Source: Rhizobium herbae
Lineage (GTDB): Bacteria; Pseudomonadota; Alphaproteobacteria; Rhizobiales; Rhizobiaceae
Assembly: GCF_017873135.1 (NCBI RefSeq)
Contig: NZ_JAGGJV010000001.1
Span: forward strand, 434,001-498,000
Length of the DNA: 64,000 nucleotides
Direction of reading: 5' to 3'
Position numbers and translations under genes: made by a program
In this document: piece after piece, positions 36,612 through 48,697 of the stretch
Position numbering within the stretch: position 1 is the first letter of the stretch
Layout: each line of letters begins with the position of its first letter
The notes under the pieces: generated by a model
The model's input: the letters and a program-made list of their open reading frames with translations, nothing else
What the model was told of the DNA's origin: nothing
The model's database searches: none

Positions 36612-36640
36612 CTTTGCCTGTCGGGAACTGGATGCTATAG
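36612..36640 (+). promoter_or_regulatory. icd: Candidate icd promoter
   Basis: A TTTGCC-like -35 and, 16 bases on, CTATAG, close to the rhizobial CTATAT -10. It lies about 46 bases before the icd ATG. The -35 match is weak. Confidence 0.35.
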
Positions 36641-36686
36641 GGGCCCAACCCCGTTTTTCGTCCAACCCCATGCAGAGGTTTGCAAC

Positions 36687-37901
36687 ATGACAAAGATCAA
36701 GGTCGCCAATCCGGTCGTCGAACTCGACGGCGATGAAATGACCCGCATCATCTGGCAGTTCATCAAGGAAAAGCTGATCCATCCCTATCTGGATATCGAT
36801 CTGGAATATTACGACCTTGGCATGGAAAATCGCGATGCGACCAACGATCAGGTGACGATCGATTCCGCCAACGCCATCAAGAAGCACGGCGTCGGCGTCA
36901 AATGCGCGACGATCACCCCGGACGAGCAGCGCGTCGAGGAATTCGGCCTGAAGAAGATGTGGAAGTCGCCGAACGGCACCATCCGCAATATTCTCGGCGG
37001 CGTCATCTTCCGCGAGCCGATCATCTGCAAGAACGTGCCGCGTCTCGTTCCCGGCTGGACCAAGCCGATCATCGTCGGCCGTCACGCCTTCGGCGACCAG
37101 TACCGTGCCACCGATTTCAAGTTCCCCGGCAAGGGCAAACTGACGATGAAGTTCGTCGGCGAGGACGGCACGGAAATCGAACACGAAGTCTATGACGCAC
37201 CGGCGGCCGGCGTTGCCATGGGCATGTACAACCTCGACGAATCGATCACCGATTTCGCCCGCGCCTCGCTGAACTACGGCCTGCAGCGCAACGTTCCGGT
37301 CTACCTCTCCACCAAGAACACCATCCTCAAGGTCTATGACGGCCGTTTCAAGGATATCTTCCAGAAGGTGTTCGATGAAGAGTTCGCCGATAAGTTCAAG
37401 GCAGCCAAGCTCTGGTACGAACACCGCCTGATCGACGACATGGTCGCTTCGGCACTGAAATGGTCCGGCGGCTATGTCTGGGCCTGCAAGAACTACGACG
37501 GCGACGTCCAGTCCGACATCGTCGCGCAGGGCTTCGGCTCGCTCGGCCTGATGACCTCGGTTCTGATGACACCGGACGGCCAGACGGTGGAAGCCGAAGC
37601 CGCTCACGGCACGGTGACGCGTCACTACCGCCAGCACCAGAAGGGCGAGGAAACCTCGACCAATTCTATCGCCTCGATCTTCGCCTGGACCCGTGGCCTT
37701 GCCCACCGCGCCAAGCTGGACGACAACGCAGAACTGGCGAAGTTCGCCGACACCTTGGAAAAGGTCTGCGTCGATACCGTCGAAGCTGGCTTCATGACCA
37801 AGGATCTGGCGCTCCTCATCGGCCCGGACCAGCCATGGCTCTCCACCACCGGTTTCCTCGACAAGATCGACGAGAACCTGCGCAAGGCGATGGCTGCCTG
37901 A
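36687..37901 (+). CDS. icd: NADP-dependent isocitrate dehydrogenase (eukaryote-like homodimer type)
   Basis: A 404-residue TCA-cycle enzyme converting isocitrate to 2-oxoglutarate with NADP. The opening [35 protein letters not shown], the substrate loop [13 protein letters not shown] and [28 protein letters not shown] are typical of the type II, eukaryote-like class found in alphaproteobacteria. GAGG precedes the ATG, and a terminator closes the monocistronic unit. Confidence 0.97.
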   Translation: MTKIKVANPVVELDGDEMTRIIWQFIKEKLIHPYLDIDLEYYDLGMENRDATNDQVTIDSANAIKKHGVGVKCATITPDEQRVEEFGLKKMWKSPNGTIRNILGGVIFREPIICKNVPRLVPGWTKPIIVGRHAFGDQYRATDFKFPGKGKLTMKFVGEDGTEIEHEVYDAPAAGVAMGMYNLDESITDFARASLNYGLQRNVPVYLSTKNTILKVYDGRFKDIFQKVFDEEFADKFKAAKLWYEHRLIDDMVASALKWSGGYVWACKNYDGDVQSDIVAQGFGSLGLMTSVLMTPDGQTVEAEAAHGTVTRHYRQHQKGEETSTNSIASIFAWTRGLAHRAKLDDNAELAKFADTLEKVCVDTVEAGFMTKDLALLIGPDQPWLSTTGFLDKIDENLRKAMAA

Positions 37902-37925
37902 GAGCGCAATGCCTTCTGACGACTG

Positions 37926-37953
37926 AAACCCGGCCTTCGTGCCGGGTTTTTTT
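37926..37953 (+). terminator. Terminator of icd
   Basis: Stem AAACCCGGC/GCCGGGTTT with a six-base loop and a seven-T tail, 24 bases after the stop. Confidence 0.9.
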
Positions 37954-38048
37954 ATTGGAACCTTTTCCGCTCCCGGTCGTTCGCGATGTGAACCCGTCTG
38001 CATGCCGAGGCATGTTTCACCTCCCAAAAAGATCGTGACCCTTGATAT

Positions 38049-39392
38049 ATGACAGTTCCCACTGAGAAGACCCATTCGCACCTTCCCCGTATCGCCCTCG
38101 TCTCCACCCATGGATACGTCGCCGCGGAACCGCCGCTTGGCGCCGCCGATACCGGCGGCCAGGTGGTCTACGTCATCGAGCTTGCCCGCAAGCTGGCGCT
38201 GCTCGGCCATCAGGTCGATATCTATACCCGCCGTTTCGAGGATCAGCCGGAGTTCGACGAAGTCGACGACCGCGTCCGCGTCATCCGCATCCCGTGCGGC
38301 GGCAATGACTTCATTCCGAAGGAATATCTCTACAGGCATCTGATGGAATGGTGCGAAAATGCCGTCCGTTTCGTTCGCAAGAACAATTTCACCTATACGC
38401 TGATCAACAGCCACTACTGGGATGCCGGCATTGCCGGACAGCGCATGTCCGAAGCCCTTGGCGTCACGCATATCCACACGCCGCATTCGCTCGGCCTGTG
38501 GAAGAAGCGGCAGATGGAGACGGATTACCCGGACAAGGCGGCCGAGTTCGACAAGGAATTCAATTTTTCCGAACGCATCAAGCACGAGCTGATCGTCTAT
38601 CGCTCCTGCAGCATGGTGATCGCCACCACACCGATCCAGGTGGAAATGCTCGTCGATGACTACAATCTGCCGCGCGACCGGGTGCACATGATCCCGCCGG
38701 GCTATGACGACAACCGCTTTTTCCCGGTTTCCAGGGCAACACGCGACATGGCCCGCCAGCGCTTCGGTTTCGAAGGCAAGGTGGTGATGGCCATGGGACG
38801 GCTTGCCACCAACAAGGGTTATGACCTCCTGATCGACGGCTTTTCGGTTCTTGCCGAACGCGAGCCGGAGGCGCGGCTGCATCTGGCCGTCGGCGGCGAA
38901 AACATGGACCCGCAGGAGGCGGGCATTCTCACTGAGCTGAAACAACGTGTCGCCGCGCTCGGGCTCGACGACAAGGTGGTCTTTTCGGGCTTCGTGGCCG
39001 ACGACGATCTGCCCGATTTTTACCGTGCCGCCGATATCTTCGTGCTGTCGAGCCGCTACGAACCGTTCGGCATGACGGCGATCGAAGCCATGGCCAGCGG
39101 CACCCCCACCATCATCACCATTCACGGCGGGCTGTTCCGTGCCGTCAGCTACGGACGCCACGCGCTGTTTGCCGATCCTTTCGACAAGTATGATCTCGGC
39201 ATCACAATGATGAAGCCGTTGAAACACGAACGGCTCTATGGCCGCCTGTCGCGCATGGGCGCCCACAAGGCGCGCAGCCTGTTCACCTGGACCGGCATCG
39301 CCCAGCAGCTGATCGGCGTCGTCGAGGGGCGGCCGATGCCGCAGGCGATCGACGACAACGAATGGGCGGAGCCATGGACGGACGGAGATTGA
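38049..39392 (+). CDS. mfpsA: Mannosylfructose-phosphate synthase-like glycosyltransferase (GT4)
   Basis: A 447-residue GT4 enzyme of the sucrose-phosphate-synthase-like group. N-terminal ALVSTHGYVAAEPPLGAADT and GGQVVYVIELARKLALLGHQV form the acceptor domain; the donor domain has AMGRLATNKGYDLLIDGF and SSRYEPFGMTAIEAMASGTPTI (E-x7-E). Agrobacterium encodes a linked synthase/phosphatase pair making the osmolyte mannosylfructose, and the gene order here is the same. The identification as mfpsA rests on this order and the sequence type. It overlaps the phosphatase gene by 19 bases. Confidence 0.85.
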   Translation: MTVPTEKTHSHLPRIALVSTHGYVAAEPPLGAADTGGQVVYVIELARKLALLGHQVDIYTRRFEDQPEFDEVDDRVRVIRIPCGGNDFIPKEYLYRHLMEWCENAVRFVRKNNFTYTLINSHYWDAGIAGQRMSEALGVTHIHTPHSLGLWKKRQMETDYPDKAAEFDKEFNFSERIKHELIVYRSCSMVIATTPIQVEMLVDDYNLPRDRVHMIPPGYDDNRFFPVSRATRDMARQRFGFEGKVVMAMGRLATNKGYDLLIDGFSVLAEREPEARLHLAVGGENMDPQEAGILTELKQRVAALGLDDKVVFSGFVADDDLPDFYRAADIFVLSSRYEPFGMTAIEAMASGTPTIITIHGGLFRAVSYGRHALFADPFDKYDLGITMMKPLKHERLYGRLSRMGAHKARSLFTWTGIAQQLIGVVEGRPMPQAIDDNEWAEPWTDGD

Positions 39393-40141
39393 GGCGCGTT
39401 CGGATCTTCTGCAGCGATATCGACGGCACGCTGGCCGGCAACAGCGACGCGGAAGCGCGCTTTCGTGACGCCTGGCAGAGCCTGCCTGAAGAAGACCGAC
39501 CGTTGCTTGTGCTGAACAGCGGCCGGCTGATCGAAGACCAGCAAACATTCATTCCGACCACGGCGCTGCCGAAGCCGGATGTCTATATCGGCGGCGTCGG
39601 CACGATGCTCCACCACCAGAAGGAGCCGTCCCACGCGGAGCTCTATTCCCGCTCGATGGGCTCCGGTTTCGATCGCGAACGGATTGCCAAAGCGCTTTCC
39701 GACATCCCGGAGGTCACGGTGCAGCCGGACGCCTATCAGCACGCGCAGAAATCCAGCTGGTACCTGCGCGACGCCGATGCCGCGATGCTGGCGGCCATCG
39801 AGGGAAGGCTGGCAAGCGCCGGCATTGCCGCCCGTCTGGTCTATTCCAGCAACCGCGATCTCGACATCCTGCCGGATGGCGTCGACAAAGGGGCGGCCCT
39901 CTCCTGGTTATGCCGTCAGCTTGGCCTCTCGCACGACGATGTCGTGGTGGCCGGGGATACGGGCAACGACCGAAGCATGTTCGAACTGCCCGGCGTGCGC
40001 GGCATCGTTGTCGGCAATGCCCTGCCGGAACTGAAAGCCATCGCCAGGGACCGGCCGGATATCTATTGCGCCGAAGGCCTCATCGCGGACGGCGTGCTGG
40101 AAGGCCTCACGTACTGGGGCGTCTTCAGACAGTTGTCTTGA
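39374..40141 (+). CDS. mfppA: Mannosylfructose-phosphate phosphatase-like HAD phosphatase
   Basis: A 255-residue HAD-superfamily phosphatase of the sucrose-phosphate phosphatase type. Motif I is FCSDIDGTLAG (nucleophile and acid Asp), motif II LVLNSGR, and motifs III/IV are KGAALSWL and VVAGDTGNDRSMF. It should remove the phosphate from the product of the overlapping synthase gene. MDGRRLRR was chosen as start with GGGCGGAG just before; an ATG four codons upstream is an alternative. Confidence 0.85.
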   Translation: MDGRRLRRVRIFCSDIDGTLAGNSDAEARFRDAWQSLPEEDRPLLVLNSGRLIEDQQTFIPTTALPKPDVYIGGVGTMLHHQKEPSHAELYSRSMGSGFDRERIAKALSDIPEVTVQPDAYQHAQKSSWYLRDADAAMLAAIEGRLASAGIAARLVYSSNRDLDILPDGVDKGAALSWLCRQLGLSHDDVVVAGDTGNDRSMFELPGVRGIVVGNALPELKAIARDRPDIYCAEGLIADGVLEGLTYWGVFRQLS

Positions 40142-40229
40142 GTTATCAGCGTAAATCCAGCATATCGTTAGCCGGCTTACGATGGCGACGCACCCGGCTT
40201 TCTGGTCATGCCGGATGCGCCAGTATCTG

Positions 40230-41081
40230 CTATTTCAGCGGCAAATAAATGTCCGTCAGCAGCTCCGTCGGCGCAGCGTCACGCGGATTGTTGACATATT
40301 CCTCGAACATCACGGTGTCGCGCACCTCCCGGCCCGACTGCGGCAGCCATTGGCCGTAGAGCCATTGATAGGCCTTGTGCATATCGGCATAAGGTCCCTT
40401 GTGCCGCAGAACCGCATACTCGCCGCCATCCAGATGCCGGTGGACCAGCGGCGCCTCCGCCGGGACATCTTTGCCCTCCGTCACGCAGGCGAACGAGCGC
40501 AGCTTGTCTTCCGGCACAAGATCCGGATCATCGAGATAGACGCCGACCATCTTCATTTCAGGCTTATAGAGACGACGCGCCTGGAGCGTGCCTCCCAACG
40601 TCTCGAAAGCCCGGCCGATCCCCATATAGGAGCCGGTATGGCTGACCCCGACCAGTTCGCGCGGGGCAATGGTTTTCATTGTCACATCGTACATTTCGCC
40701 AAATCCTTTGCCGTTTATCGATTGAAAGACCGTATGGCTGCCCTCTCTCCGATAGCGGGCCGGCGGCATGCCGAACACCGATTTGAAAATCCGGTTGAAG
40801 GATTGAAGATTGGGGTAGCCGGTCCGTCTTGCGATTTCCTCGACAGAAAGGTCGGTGCGCACCAGATCACCCGCCGCCCGGTGCAGCCTCAGCCGCTTGA
40901 CGGTCGCCGCCAGCGTCTCGCCGTGCACCGCCCGGTAGATCCGGTGCCAGTGATGCGGCGACAGGCAGGCGATGTCGGAGAGCCGGTCAAGATCAAGCTC
41001 CTCGTCCAGATGATCGTGGATATAGGCTGCTACGCGCCGCAGACGCTGCTCGTATACCGCCCAGATGCCGTCTTCCCTCAT
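40230..41081 (-). CDS. AraC-family regulator with GyrI-like effector domain
   Basis: A 283-residue transcription factor. The N-terminal 110 residues are an AraC helix-turn-helix pair (LDRLSDIACLSPHHWHRIYRAVHG, SVEEIARRTGYPNLQSFNRIFKSVFGMPPARYRR). The C-terminal half is a GyrI-like small-molecule-binding fold (YDVTMKTIAPRELVGVSHTGSY, MKMVGVYLDDPDLVPEDKLRS). This matches the Rob/SoxS-related group that binds hydrophobic compounds. The ATG at MREDG has GAGGATCGGC upstream; an in-frame ATG four codons earlier lacks a ribosome site. Target genes unknown. Confidence 0.9.
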   Translation of the reverse strand: MREDGIWAVYEQRLRRVAAYIHDHLDEELDLDRLSDIACLSPHHWHRIYRAVHGETLAATVKRLRLHRAAGDLVRTDLSVEEIARRTGYPNLQSFNRIFKSVFGMPPARYRREGSHTVFQSINGKGFGEMYDVTMKTIAPRELVGVSHTGSYMGIGRAFETLGGTLQARRLYKPEMKMVGVYLDDPDLVPEDKLRSFACVTEGKDVPAEAPLVHRHLDGGEYAVLRHKGPYADMHKAYQWLYGQWLPQSGREVRDTVMFEEYVNNPRDAAPTELLTDIYLPLK

Positions 41082-41191
41082 GCCGATCCTCATACAAGCC
41101 GAACAACCGGACAGAACCACAATTGGATTTGACAAATCCTGCGGAGTTGGCGTCGGCCGATTTGAACACGGGAGAAAGGGATTGGCCAAAG

Positions 41192-41219
41192 AAAAACCGG
41201 GCCTTCCAGCCCGGCTTTT
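41192..41219 (-). terminator. Terminator of alaS
   Basis: Read on the minus strand: a GCCGGGC/GCCCGG hairpin followed by a TTTTTC tail. It begins 29 bases after the alaS stop. Confidence 0.8.
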
Positions 41220-41248
41220 CAATGATAAGCAATGAATAGAAAGCCGGA

Positions 41249-43912
<2,664 letters not shown>

Positions 43913-44074
43913 ATTGCGCCCTTACCTCTTGCATCAAATCATCCGCGGCCTGCCTGGCCGAACCGCGAACCGGAAAACTCTTGAAAACGCGGATCACCGG
44001 ACATCCGCCGATCCTCTCCCGCCCAATTGGAACACAGGCTTTTATCGTCCGGGCCAACCCCTGTCCAGACGGCA

Positions 44075-44108
44075 AAAGAAAACCGGCCGCCCTTCAAGGA
44101 GCGGCCGG
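44075..44108 (-). terminator. Terminator of recA
   Basis: Perfect 8-bp stem CCGGCCGC/GCGGCCGG with a TTTTC tail on the minus strand, 27 bases after the recA stop. Confidence 0.85.
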
Positions 44109-44134
44109 CAAGACGTGCTAAAAATCAGACGATC

Positions 44135-45226
44135 CTATGCCAGAGCGGCATCGTCATCTTCGTCTCCGGCTTCCGGGCCGCCGTTTTCAAGGAATTTTTC
44201 CGCGATCAGGCCCGCATTCTGGCGCAGCAGCAGTTCGATCTCCTTCGCCGTCTCCGGATTGTCCCGCAAAAAGGTCTTGGCGTTTTCACGGCCCTGGCCG
44301 AGACGCTGGCTGTTGTAGGAGAACCAGGCACCCGACTTTTCGACAATACCCGCCTTGACGCCGAGATCGACGAGTTCGCCGGTCTTCGACACGCCTTCGC
44401 CATACATGATGTCGAATTCGACCTGCTTGAAGGGAGGCGCCATCTTGTTCTTGACGACTTTGACGCGCGTCTGGTTGCCGATCACTTCCTCGCGCTCCTT
44501 GACCGCGCCGATGCGGCGGATGTCGAGGCGGACGGACGCGTAGAATTTCAGGGCGTTGCCGCCCGTCGTGGTTTCCGGCGAACCGAACATGACGCCGATC
44601 TTCATGCGGATCTGGTTGATGAAGATGACCATGCAGTTCGACTTGGAGATCGAGGCGGTCAGCTTGCGCAGCGCCTGGCTCATCAGGCGGGCCTGCAGGC
44701 CGGGCAGGCTGTCGCCCATTTCACCTTCGATTTCAGCGCGCGGCACCAGCGCTGCGACCGAATCGATGACGAGAACGTCGATGGCGCCGGAGCGCACCAG
44801 CGTATCGGTGATTTCCAGTGCCTGTTCGCCGGTATCCGGCTGCGAGATCAAGAGATTTTCCAGATCGACGCCGAGCTTGCGGGCATAGACCGGATCGAGC
44901 GCGTGTTCCGCGTCGACGAAGGCGCAGATACCGCCCTTCTTCTGCGCTTCGGCAATGGTCTGCAGCGCCAGTGTCGTCTTGCCCGAGCTTTCCGGTCCGT
45001 AGATTTCGATGACGCGCCCCTTGGGCAGCCCGCCGATCCCGAGTGCGATGTCGAGACTCAAAGAGCCCGTCGAAACGGTCTCGATCTCCATAATGCTGTC
45101 TTTTCCACCGAGCTTCATGATCGATCCCTTGCCGAACGACCGTTCGATCTGGGAGAGTGCCGCTTCAAGTGCCTTGCTTTTATCCACCGATTTGTCCTCT
45201 ACAAGCCGCAAAGAGTTTTGTGCCAT
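44135..45226 (-). CDS. recA: Recombinase RecA
   Basis: A 363-residue RecA. Walker A is [12 protein letters not shown], with IMKLGG and [21 protein letters not shown] before it, [26 protein letters not shown] (L2 region) after it, and an acidic C-terminus ([10 protein letters not shown]). Required for recombination and the SOS response. TAAAGGTGG precedes the ATG of [10 protein letters not shown] LexA-type operator overlaps its promoter. Confidence 0.98.
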   Translation of the reverse strand: MAQNSLRLVEDKSVDKSKALEAALSQIERSFGKGSIMKLGGKDSIMEIETVSTGSLSLDIALGIGGLPKGRVIEIYGPESSGKTTLALQTIAEAQKKGGICAFVDAEHALDPVYARKLGVDLENLLISQPDTGEQALEITDTLVRSGAIDVLVIDSVAALVPRAEIEGEMGDSLPGLQARLMSQALRKLTASISKSNCMVIFINQIRMKIGVMFGSPETTTGGNALKFYASVRLDIRRIGAVKEREEVIGNQTRVKVVKNKMAPPFKQVEFDIMYGEGVSKTGELVDLGVKAGIVEKSGAWFSYNSQRLGQGRENAKTFLRDNPETAKEIELLLRQNAGLIAEKFLENGGPEAGDEDDDAALA

Positions 45227-45282
45227 GTGATCCACCTTTAGGTTATGGAAGCTGTTGAGGCAATGAAGCCGCCGATGAAAGC

Positions 45283-45311
45283 TATGTACACTTTTTGTTC
45301 TCATTTTGCAA
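45283..45311 (-). promoter_or_regulatory. recA: recA promoter with LexA-type operator
   Basis: On the minus strand: a TTGCAA -35, 17 bases, then TACATA as -10. Overlapping the -35 is TTG-N11-CAA (45,295-45,311), the form described for the Rhizobium etli recA operator. A GAAC-N7-GTAC series at the same place is one base from the alphaproteobacterial GAAC-N7-GAAC LexA motif. This fits SOS induction of recA. Confidence 0.7.
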
Positions 45312-45462
45312 GGGCTATCTATACACCTGAATCTTCAGCATAAACGAACGCGTGTTCTTTTCTTGTTCCCGGCCTTTCAAAACCTATGGAAACGAATGGG
45401 ACAAAACACGAAATATTGAAATGACATACCGAATCGCCAGGCACGGACACACAGGAAATCGC

Positions 45463-46410
45463 ATGACGGGCAGACTTGTTTCCATCTTCGGCGGCGCACA
45501 TATCGACCGCCGCGCGCGCATCTCCGGCGCGACGGCTCCCGGGGCGAGTAATCCGGGTACGTGGTTCGAGGAGGCCGGTGGCGGCGGTTTCAACGCGGCT
45601 CGCAATCTGGCGCGGCTGGAGCTTGAGGTCCGGATGATCGGCCCGCGCGGTGGCGATGCGGCCGGCGAGACGGTGGCCCTTGCCGCTGCGGAAGCCGGCG
45701 TCGTCGATTGCCCCTTCATCTTCCTCGACCGCAAGACGCCGAGCTATACGGCGATCCTCGAGAATGACGGCAATCTGGTGATCGCGCTGGCCGACATGGA
45801 TCTCTACCGGCTGTTCTCGCCGCGACGGTTGCAGCAGCGGGCGATGCGCCAGATCATCACATCAAGCGATCTCATCGTCACCGATGCCAACCTGCCGGAA
45901 GAGACACTTGCCGGCTTGATTGGCCGCGCCGTACGGGAATCAAAGCCGATCGCCGCCATCGCGATTTCACCGGCAAAGGTCGTTCGTCTTGCCGCAAGCC
46001 TCTCCGGACTGAGCTTTCTCTTCATGAACGAGGCCGAAGCGCGGGCGCTGACCGGCCGCGACGGGGTCGAGGCGGCGGAATGGCCGGCACTCCTGCGGGC
46101 AACTGGTCTTTCCGGCGGCGTCATCACCCGCGGCGGCAAGCCCGCGATCGCGTTTCGCGGCGAGCAGACTGTCACGGTCACACCGCCCGCGCTCGATGCG
46201 CTCGGCGACGTCACGGGTGCGGGCGATGCGCTCGCCGCCGGGTTCCTGTCGGCCTTTCTCCGGGGAGAGCGCCTGGACTTATGCCTCCGCTACGGGGTCG
46301 CGGCTGCCGGCATCACCGTGCGTTCACCGCTTGCCGTGTCGGAAAAAATGTCGCGCGGCATTCTCGAAGAAGCAATTCGGCTTGTGCCGCCGGCCGAAAT
46401 CCTGTCATGA
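45463..46410 (+). CDS. psuK: Pseudouridine kinase-like PfkB sugar kinase
   Basis: A 315-residue PfkB/ribokinase-family protein. The N-terminal nucleoside-binding VSIFGGAHIDRRARI and EEAGGGGFNAARNLARL, then the C-terminal anion hole DVTGAGDALAAGFLSAFL with catalytic aspartate, are all present. The next gene is a clear psuG, so the likely reaction is pseudouridine phosphorylation before glycosidic cleavage. GGAAAT precedes the chosen ATG, and the frame extends 37 codons upstream without signal. Divergent from recA. Confidence 0.85.
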   Translation: MTGRLVSIFGGAHIDRRARISGATAPGASNPGTWFEEAGGGGFNAARNLARLELEVRMIGPRGGDAAGETVALAAAEAGVVDCPFIFLDRKTPSYTAILENDGNLVIALADMDLYRLFSPRRLQQRAMRQIITSSDLIVTDANLPEETLAGLIGRAVRESKPIAAIAISPAKVVRLAASLSGLSFLFMNEAEARALTGRDGVEAAEWPALLRATGLSGGVITRGGKPAIAFRGEQTVTVTPPALDALGDVTGAGDALAAGFLSAFLRGERLDLCLRYGVAAAGITVRSPLAVSEKMSRGILEEAIRLVPPAEILS

Positions 46411-46441
46411 ACGCGCCTTAAAAAGCCACAAAGGATCCGCG

Positions 46442-47365
46442 ATGACCAAGCCCTCCTCCCCGCTCCTGCCCATGGAATATTCCGACGAAGTCGCGGCCGC
46501 CAAGGCGCGCGGCGCGCCGATCGTGGCGCTGGAATCGACCATCATCACGCATGGCATGCCGTTTCCCGGCAATCTGAACATGGCCCGCAGCGTCGAGGCG
46601 ATCATCCGCGAGGAAGGCGCTGTACCGGCGACCATCGCCGTCATCGACGGTATCCTGCATATCGGCCTGGAAGACGCCGAACTTGAGGTATTGGCCCAAA
46701 CCGAAGGCGCCATGAAGCTGTCGCGCGCCGATCTCGCCTTTGCGATCGCCGAACGCCGCACCGGAGCCACCACCGTCGCGGCCACCATGATCGCGGCGGC
46801 GCGCGCCGGCATCCGGGTCTTTGCCACAGGCGGCATCGGCGGCGTGCATCGCAAGGCCGAAGAGAGTTTTGACATTTCCGCCGACCTCGACGAACTGGCC
46901 CGCACCGGCGTCATCGTCGTCTGTGCCGGCGCAAAGGCGATCCTCGATATTCCGAAGACGCTCGAAGTGCTGGAAACGCGCGGTGTTCCGGTCGTCACGT
47001 ATGACAGCGAGATCTTCCCGGCCTTCTGGTCACGCGACAGCGGCCTGAAGAGCCCGCTGATGCTCAACAGCCCGGCAGCGATCGCCAATTTCCAGAAGAT
47101 GCGCGACCTGCTTGGTGTCGACGGCGGCATGCTGATTGCCAATCCCGTGCCCGAGGAAAGTGAAATCCCGCGCGACGAAATGGAAATCTACATCACCCGG
47201 GCGCTCGACAATGCCGAACGCGACGAGATCTCCGGCAAGGCGGTCACGCCCTATCTGCTCGACAGCATTTTCGGCCTGACGGACGGCCGCAGCCTCGAGA
47301 CCAATATCGCGCTGGTCGAGAACAATGCCCGGCTCGCGGCCGAAATTGCGGTCGCGCTGGTCTGA
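46442..47365 (+). CDS. psuG: Pseudouridine-5'-phosphate glycosidase
   Basis: A 307-residue IndA-family glycosidase splitting pseudouridine 5'-phosphate to uracil and ribose-5-phosphate. Seen are IVALESTIITHGMPFPGN (active-site glutamate and lysine regions), VFATGGIGGVHRKAEESFD, SADLDELART, VVCAGAKAILDIPKT and DSEIFPAFWSRDSG. Length equals the family. It follows psuK by 31 bases, giving a complete pseudouridine salvage pair. Confidence 0.95.
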   Translation: MTKPSSPLLPMEYSDEVAAAKARGAPIVALESTIITHGMPFPGNLNMARSVEAIIREEGAVPATIAVIDGILHIGLEDAELEVLAQTEGAMKLSRADLAFAIAERRTGATTVAATMIAAARAGIRVFATGGIGGVHRKAEESFDISADLDELARTGVIVVCAGAKAILDIPKTLEVLETRGVPVVTYDSEIFPAFWSRDSGLKSPLMLNSPAAIANFQKMRDLLGVDGGMLIANPVPEESEIPRDEMEIYITRALDNAERDEISGKAVTPYLLDSIFGLTDGRSLETNIALVENNARLAAEIAVALV

Positions 47366-47388
47366 GACCAACAGGACCGCGGGAAATG

Positions 47389-47413
47389 GCGGGGGCTGGC
47401 TGCCAGCCCCCGC
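47389..47413. terminator. Hairpin between convergent psuG and ddl
   Basis: An 11-bp perfect stem (GCGGGGGCTGG/CCAGCCCCCGC) with a three-base loop. No T run is visible on either side, so it may act bidirectionally with a factor or as an RNA-stability hairpin. Confidence 0.65.
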
Positions 47414-47417
47414 GGCA

Positions 47418-48491
47418 TCAGTTCTGCCGCCGGCTGCGCGCCAGCCCGTGCTCGATCAAGCGATCGATGACGTCCGGATAGGCAATACCGCTCGCGGCCA
47501 GAGCCTTGGCGTACATGCTGATATCGGTGAAGCCGGGGATCGTGTTGATCTCGTTGACGACAGCGCTCATGTCCGGCCGCACGAAGAAATCGATACGCGC
47601 CATGCCATCGCAGCCCAAAGCCCGAAAGGCCTGCTGCGACATGGTTCTGATGTGCTGCGTTACCTCGGCGGGCAATTGGGCGGGAATGCTCAGCGCAGCA
47701 CCGGCCGGGTCAATATATTTGGCATCGTATGTATAGAAACCATGGCTTTCAGCCGGGATGATTTCGCCAAGGACGGAAGCCAGCAACTCGCCATCGACCT
47801 GTTCGAGGATGCTGCATTCGATCTCGCGCCCCTGAATGAACTCCTCGACAAGAACCTTTTCGTCATGCTTGAACCCTTCGGCCAGAGCGGCTTGAAACTC
47901 GCCTGCCGTTTCCGCCTTGCTGACGCCAACCGATGATCCCAGTCGGGCGGGTTTGACAAACACCGGCAATCCGAGTTCCTTCACTACCTCTTCGAAGGCT
48001 GGCACCTCGCCAGCGCGGACCGTGAGGGAACGCGCCACCGGCAGCCCCGCCTCCTTGAGCAGGCGCTTTGCGACATCCTTGTCGATCGCCGTCGCGGATC
48101 CGAGAATTCCGCATCCGGCAAAAGGCACCATGGCGACTTCGGCAAGCCCCTGGATGGAACCGTCTTCGCCATGCAGGCCGTGCAGGACCGGGAACAGAAT
48201 ATCGATCGGCGGCAATTCGCGCGGTGGACCGGCCTTTGGAATGACGAAGAGGCGACCGCGTCCGCCGGGCACCAGGCATATTTCGGTACCGGTTTGCGGG
48301 ATCGGGTCTGGAAGGGCTCCGTCTTCGACGTCCAGGACAAGCCAATGTCCATTGCGGGTGATCAGTATGGGAACCACGTCATATTTGGTGGCATCAAGCG
48401 CCTTGAGCACATTGCTGGCGGAAAGGATGGAAACATCGTGCTCGGCAGATCGTCCGCCGAAAAGAACCGCGACCCTGAGTTTGGAATTCAT
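47418..48491 (-). CDS. ddl: D-alanine-D-alanine ligase (DdlA type)
   Basis: A 357-residue ATP-grasp enzyme making the D-Ala-D-Ala dipeptide for peptidoglycan. LRVAVLFGGRSAEHDVSILSA is the N-terminal signature, FPVLHGLHGEDGSIQGL and FVKPARLGSSVGVSK follow, and DFFVRPDMSAVVNEINTIPGFT ends the ATP-grasp. The length is that of the long DdlA-type rather than the 305-residue DdlB-type. GAGAG precedes the ATG. A second ddl in the mur cluster is common in rhizobia, so this may be a paralogue. Confidence 0.94.
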   Translation of the reverse strand: MNSKLRVAVLFGGRSAEHDVSILSASNVLKALDATKYDVVPILITRNGHWLVLDVEDGALPDPIPQTGTEICLVPGGRGRLFVIPKAGPPRELPPIDILFPVLHGLHGEDGSIQGLAEVAMVPFAGCGILGSATAIDKDVAKRLLKEAGLPVARSLTVRAGEVPAFEEVVKELGLPVFVKPARLGSSVGVSKAETAGEFQAALAEGFKHDEKVLVEEFIQGREIECSILEQVDGELLASVLGEIIPAESHGFYTYDAKYIDPAGAALSIPAQLPAEVTQHIRTMSQQAFRALGCDGMARIDFFVRPDMSAVVNEINTIPGFTDISMYAKALAASGIAYPDVIDRLIEHGLARSRRQN

Positions 48492-48697
48492 TGATCTCTC
48501 ACAGAATGTGGGGATGGGACGTGTATATCTGCGCCGATCATGGGGGGTGATCGAACGATCTGGCCCCCGATGACAACGACCGCTTGGGCGTTCGCCATTT
48601 GCACATCGCAAAACAGGCCTTTTTTCGACAAACGAAATCCGGCGGCGAAAATACCTTCGCCCGCGAGGCCGCTTACCGGGACCTGCTGCGTCAACAA

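Noticed and set aside
36459-39548. A 1029-codon open frame on the minus strand
   Set aside because: It lies opposite icd and the mannosylfructose synthase gene, which are certain. Long antisense frames are expected in GC-rich DNA, and the translation has no recognisable domain.
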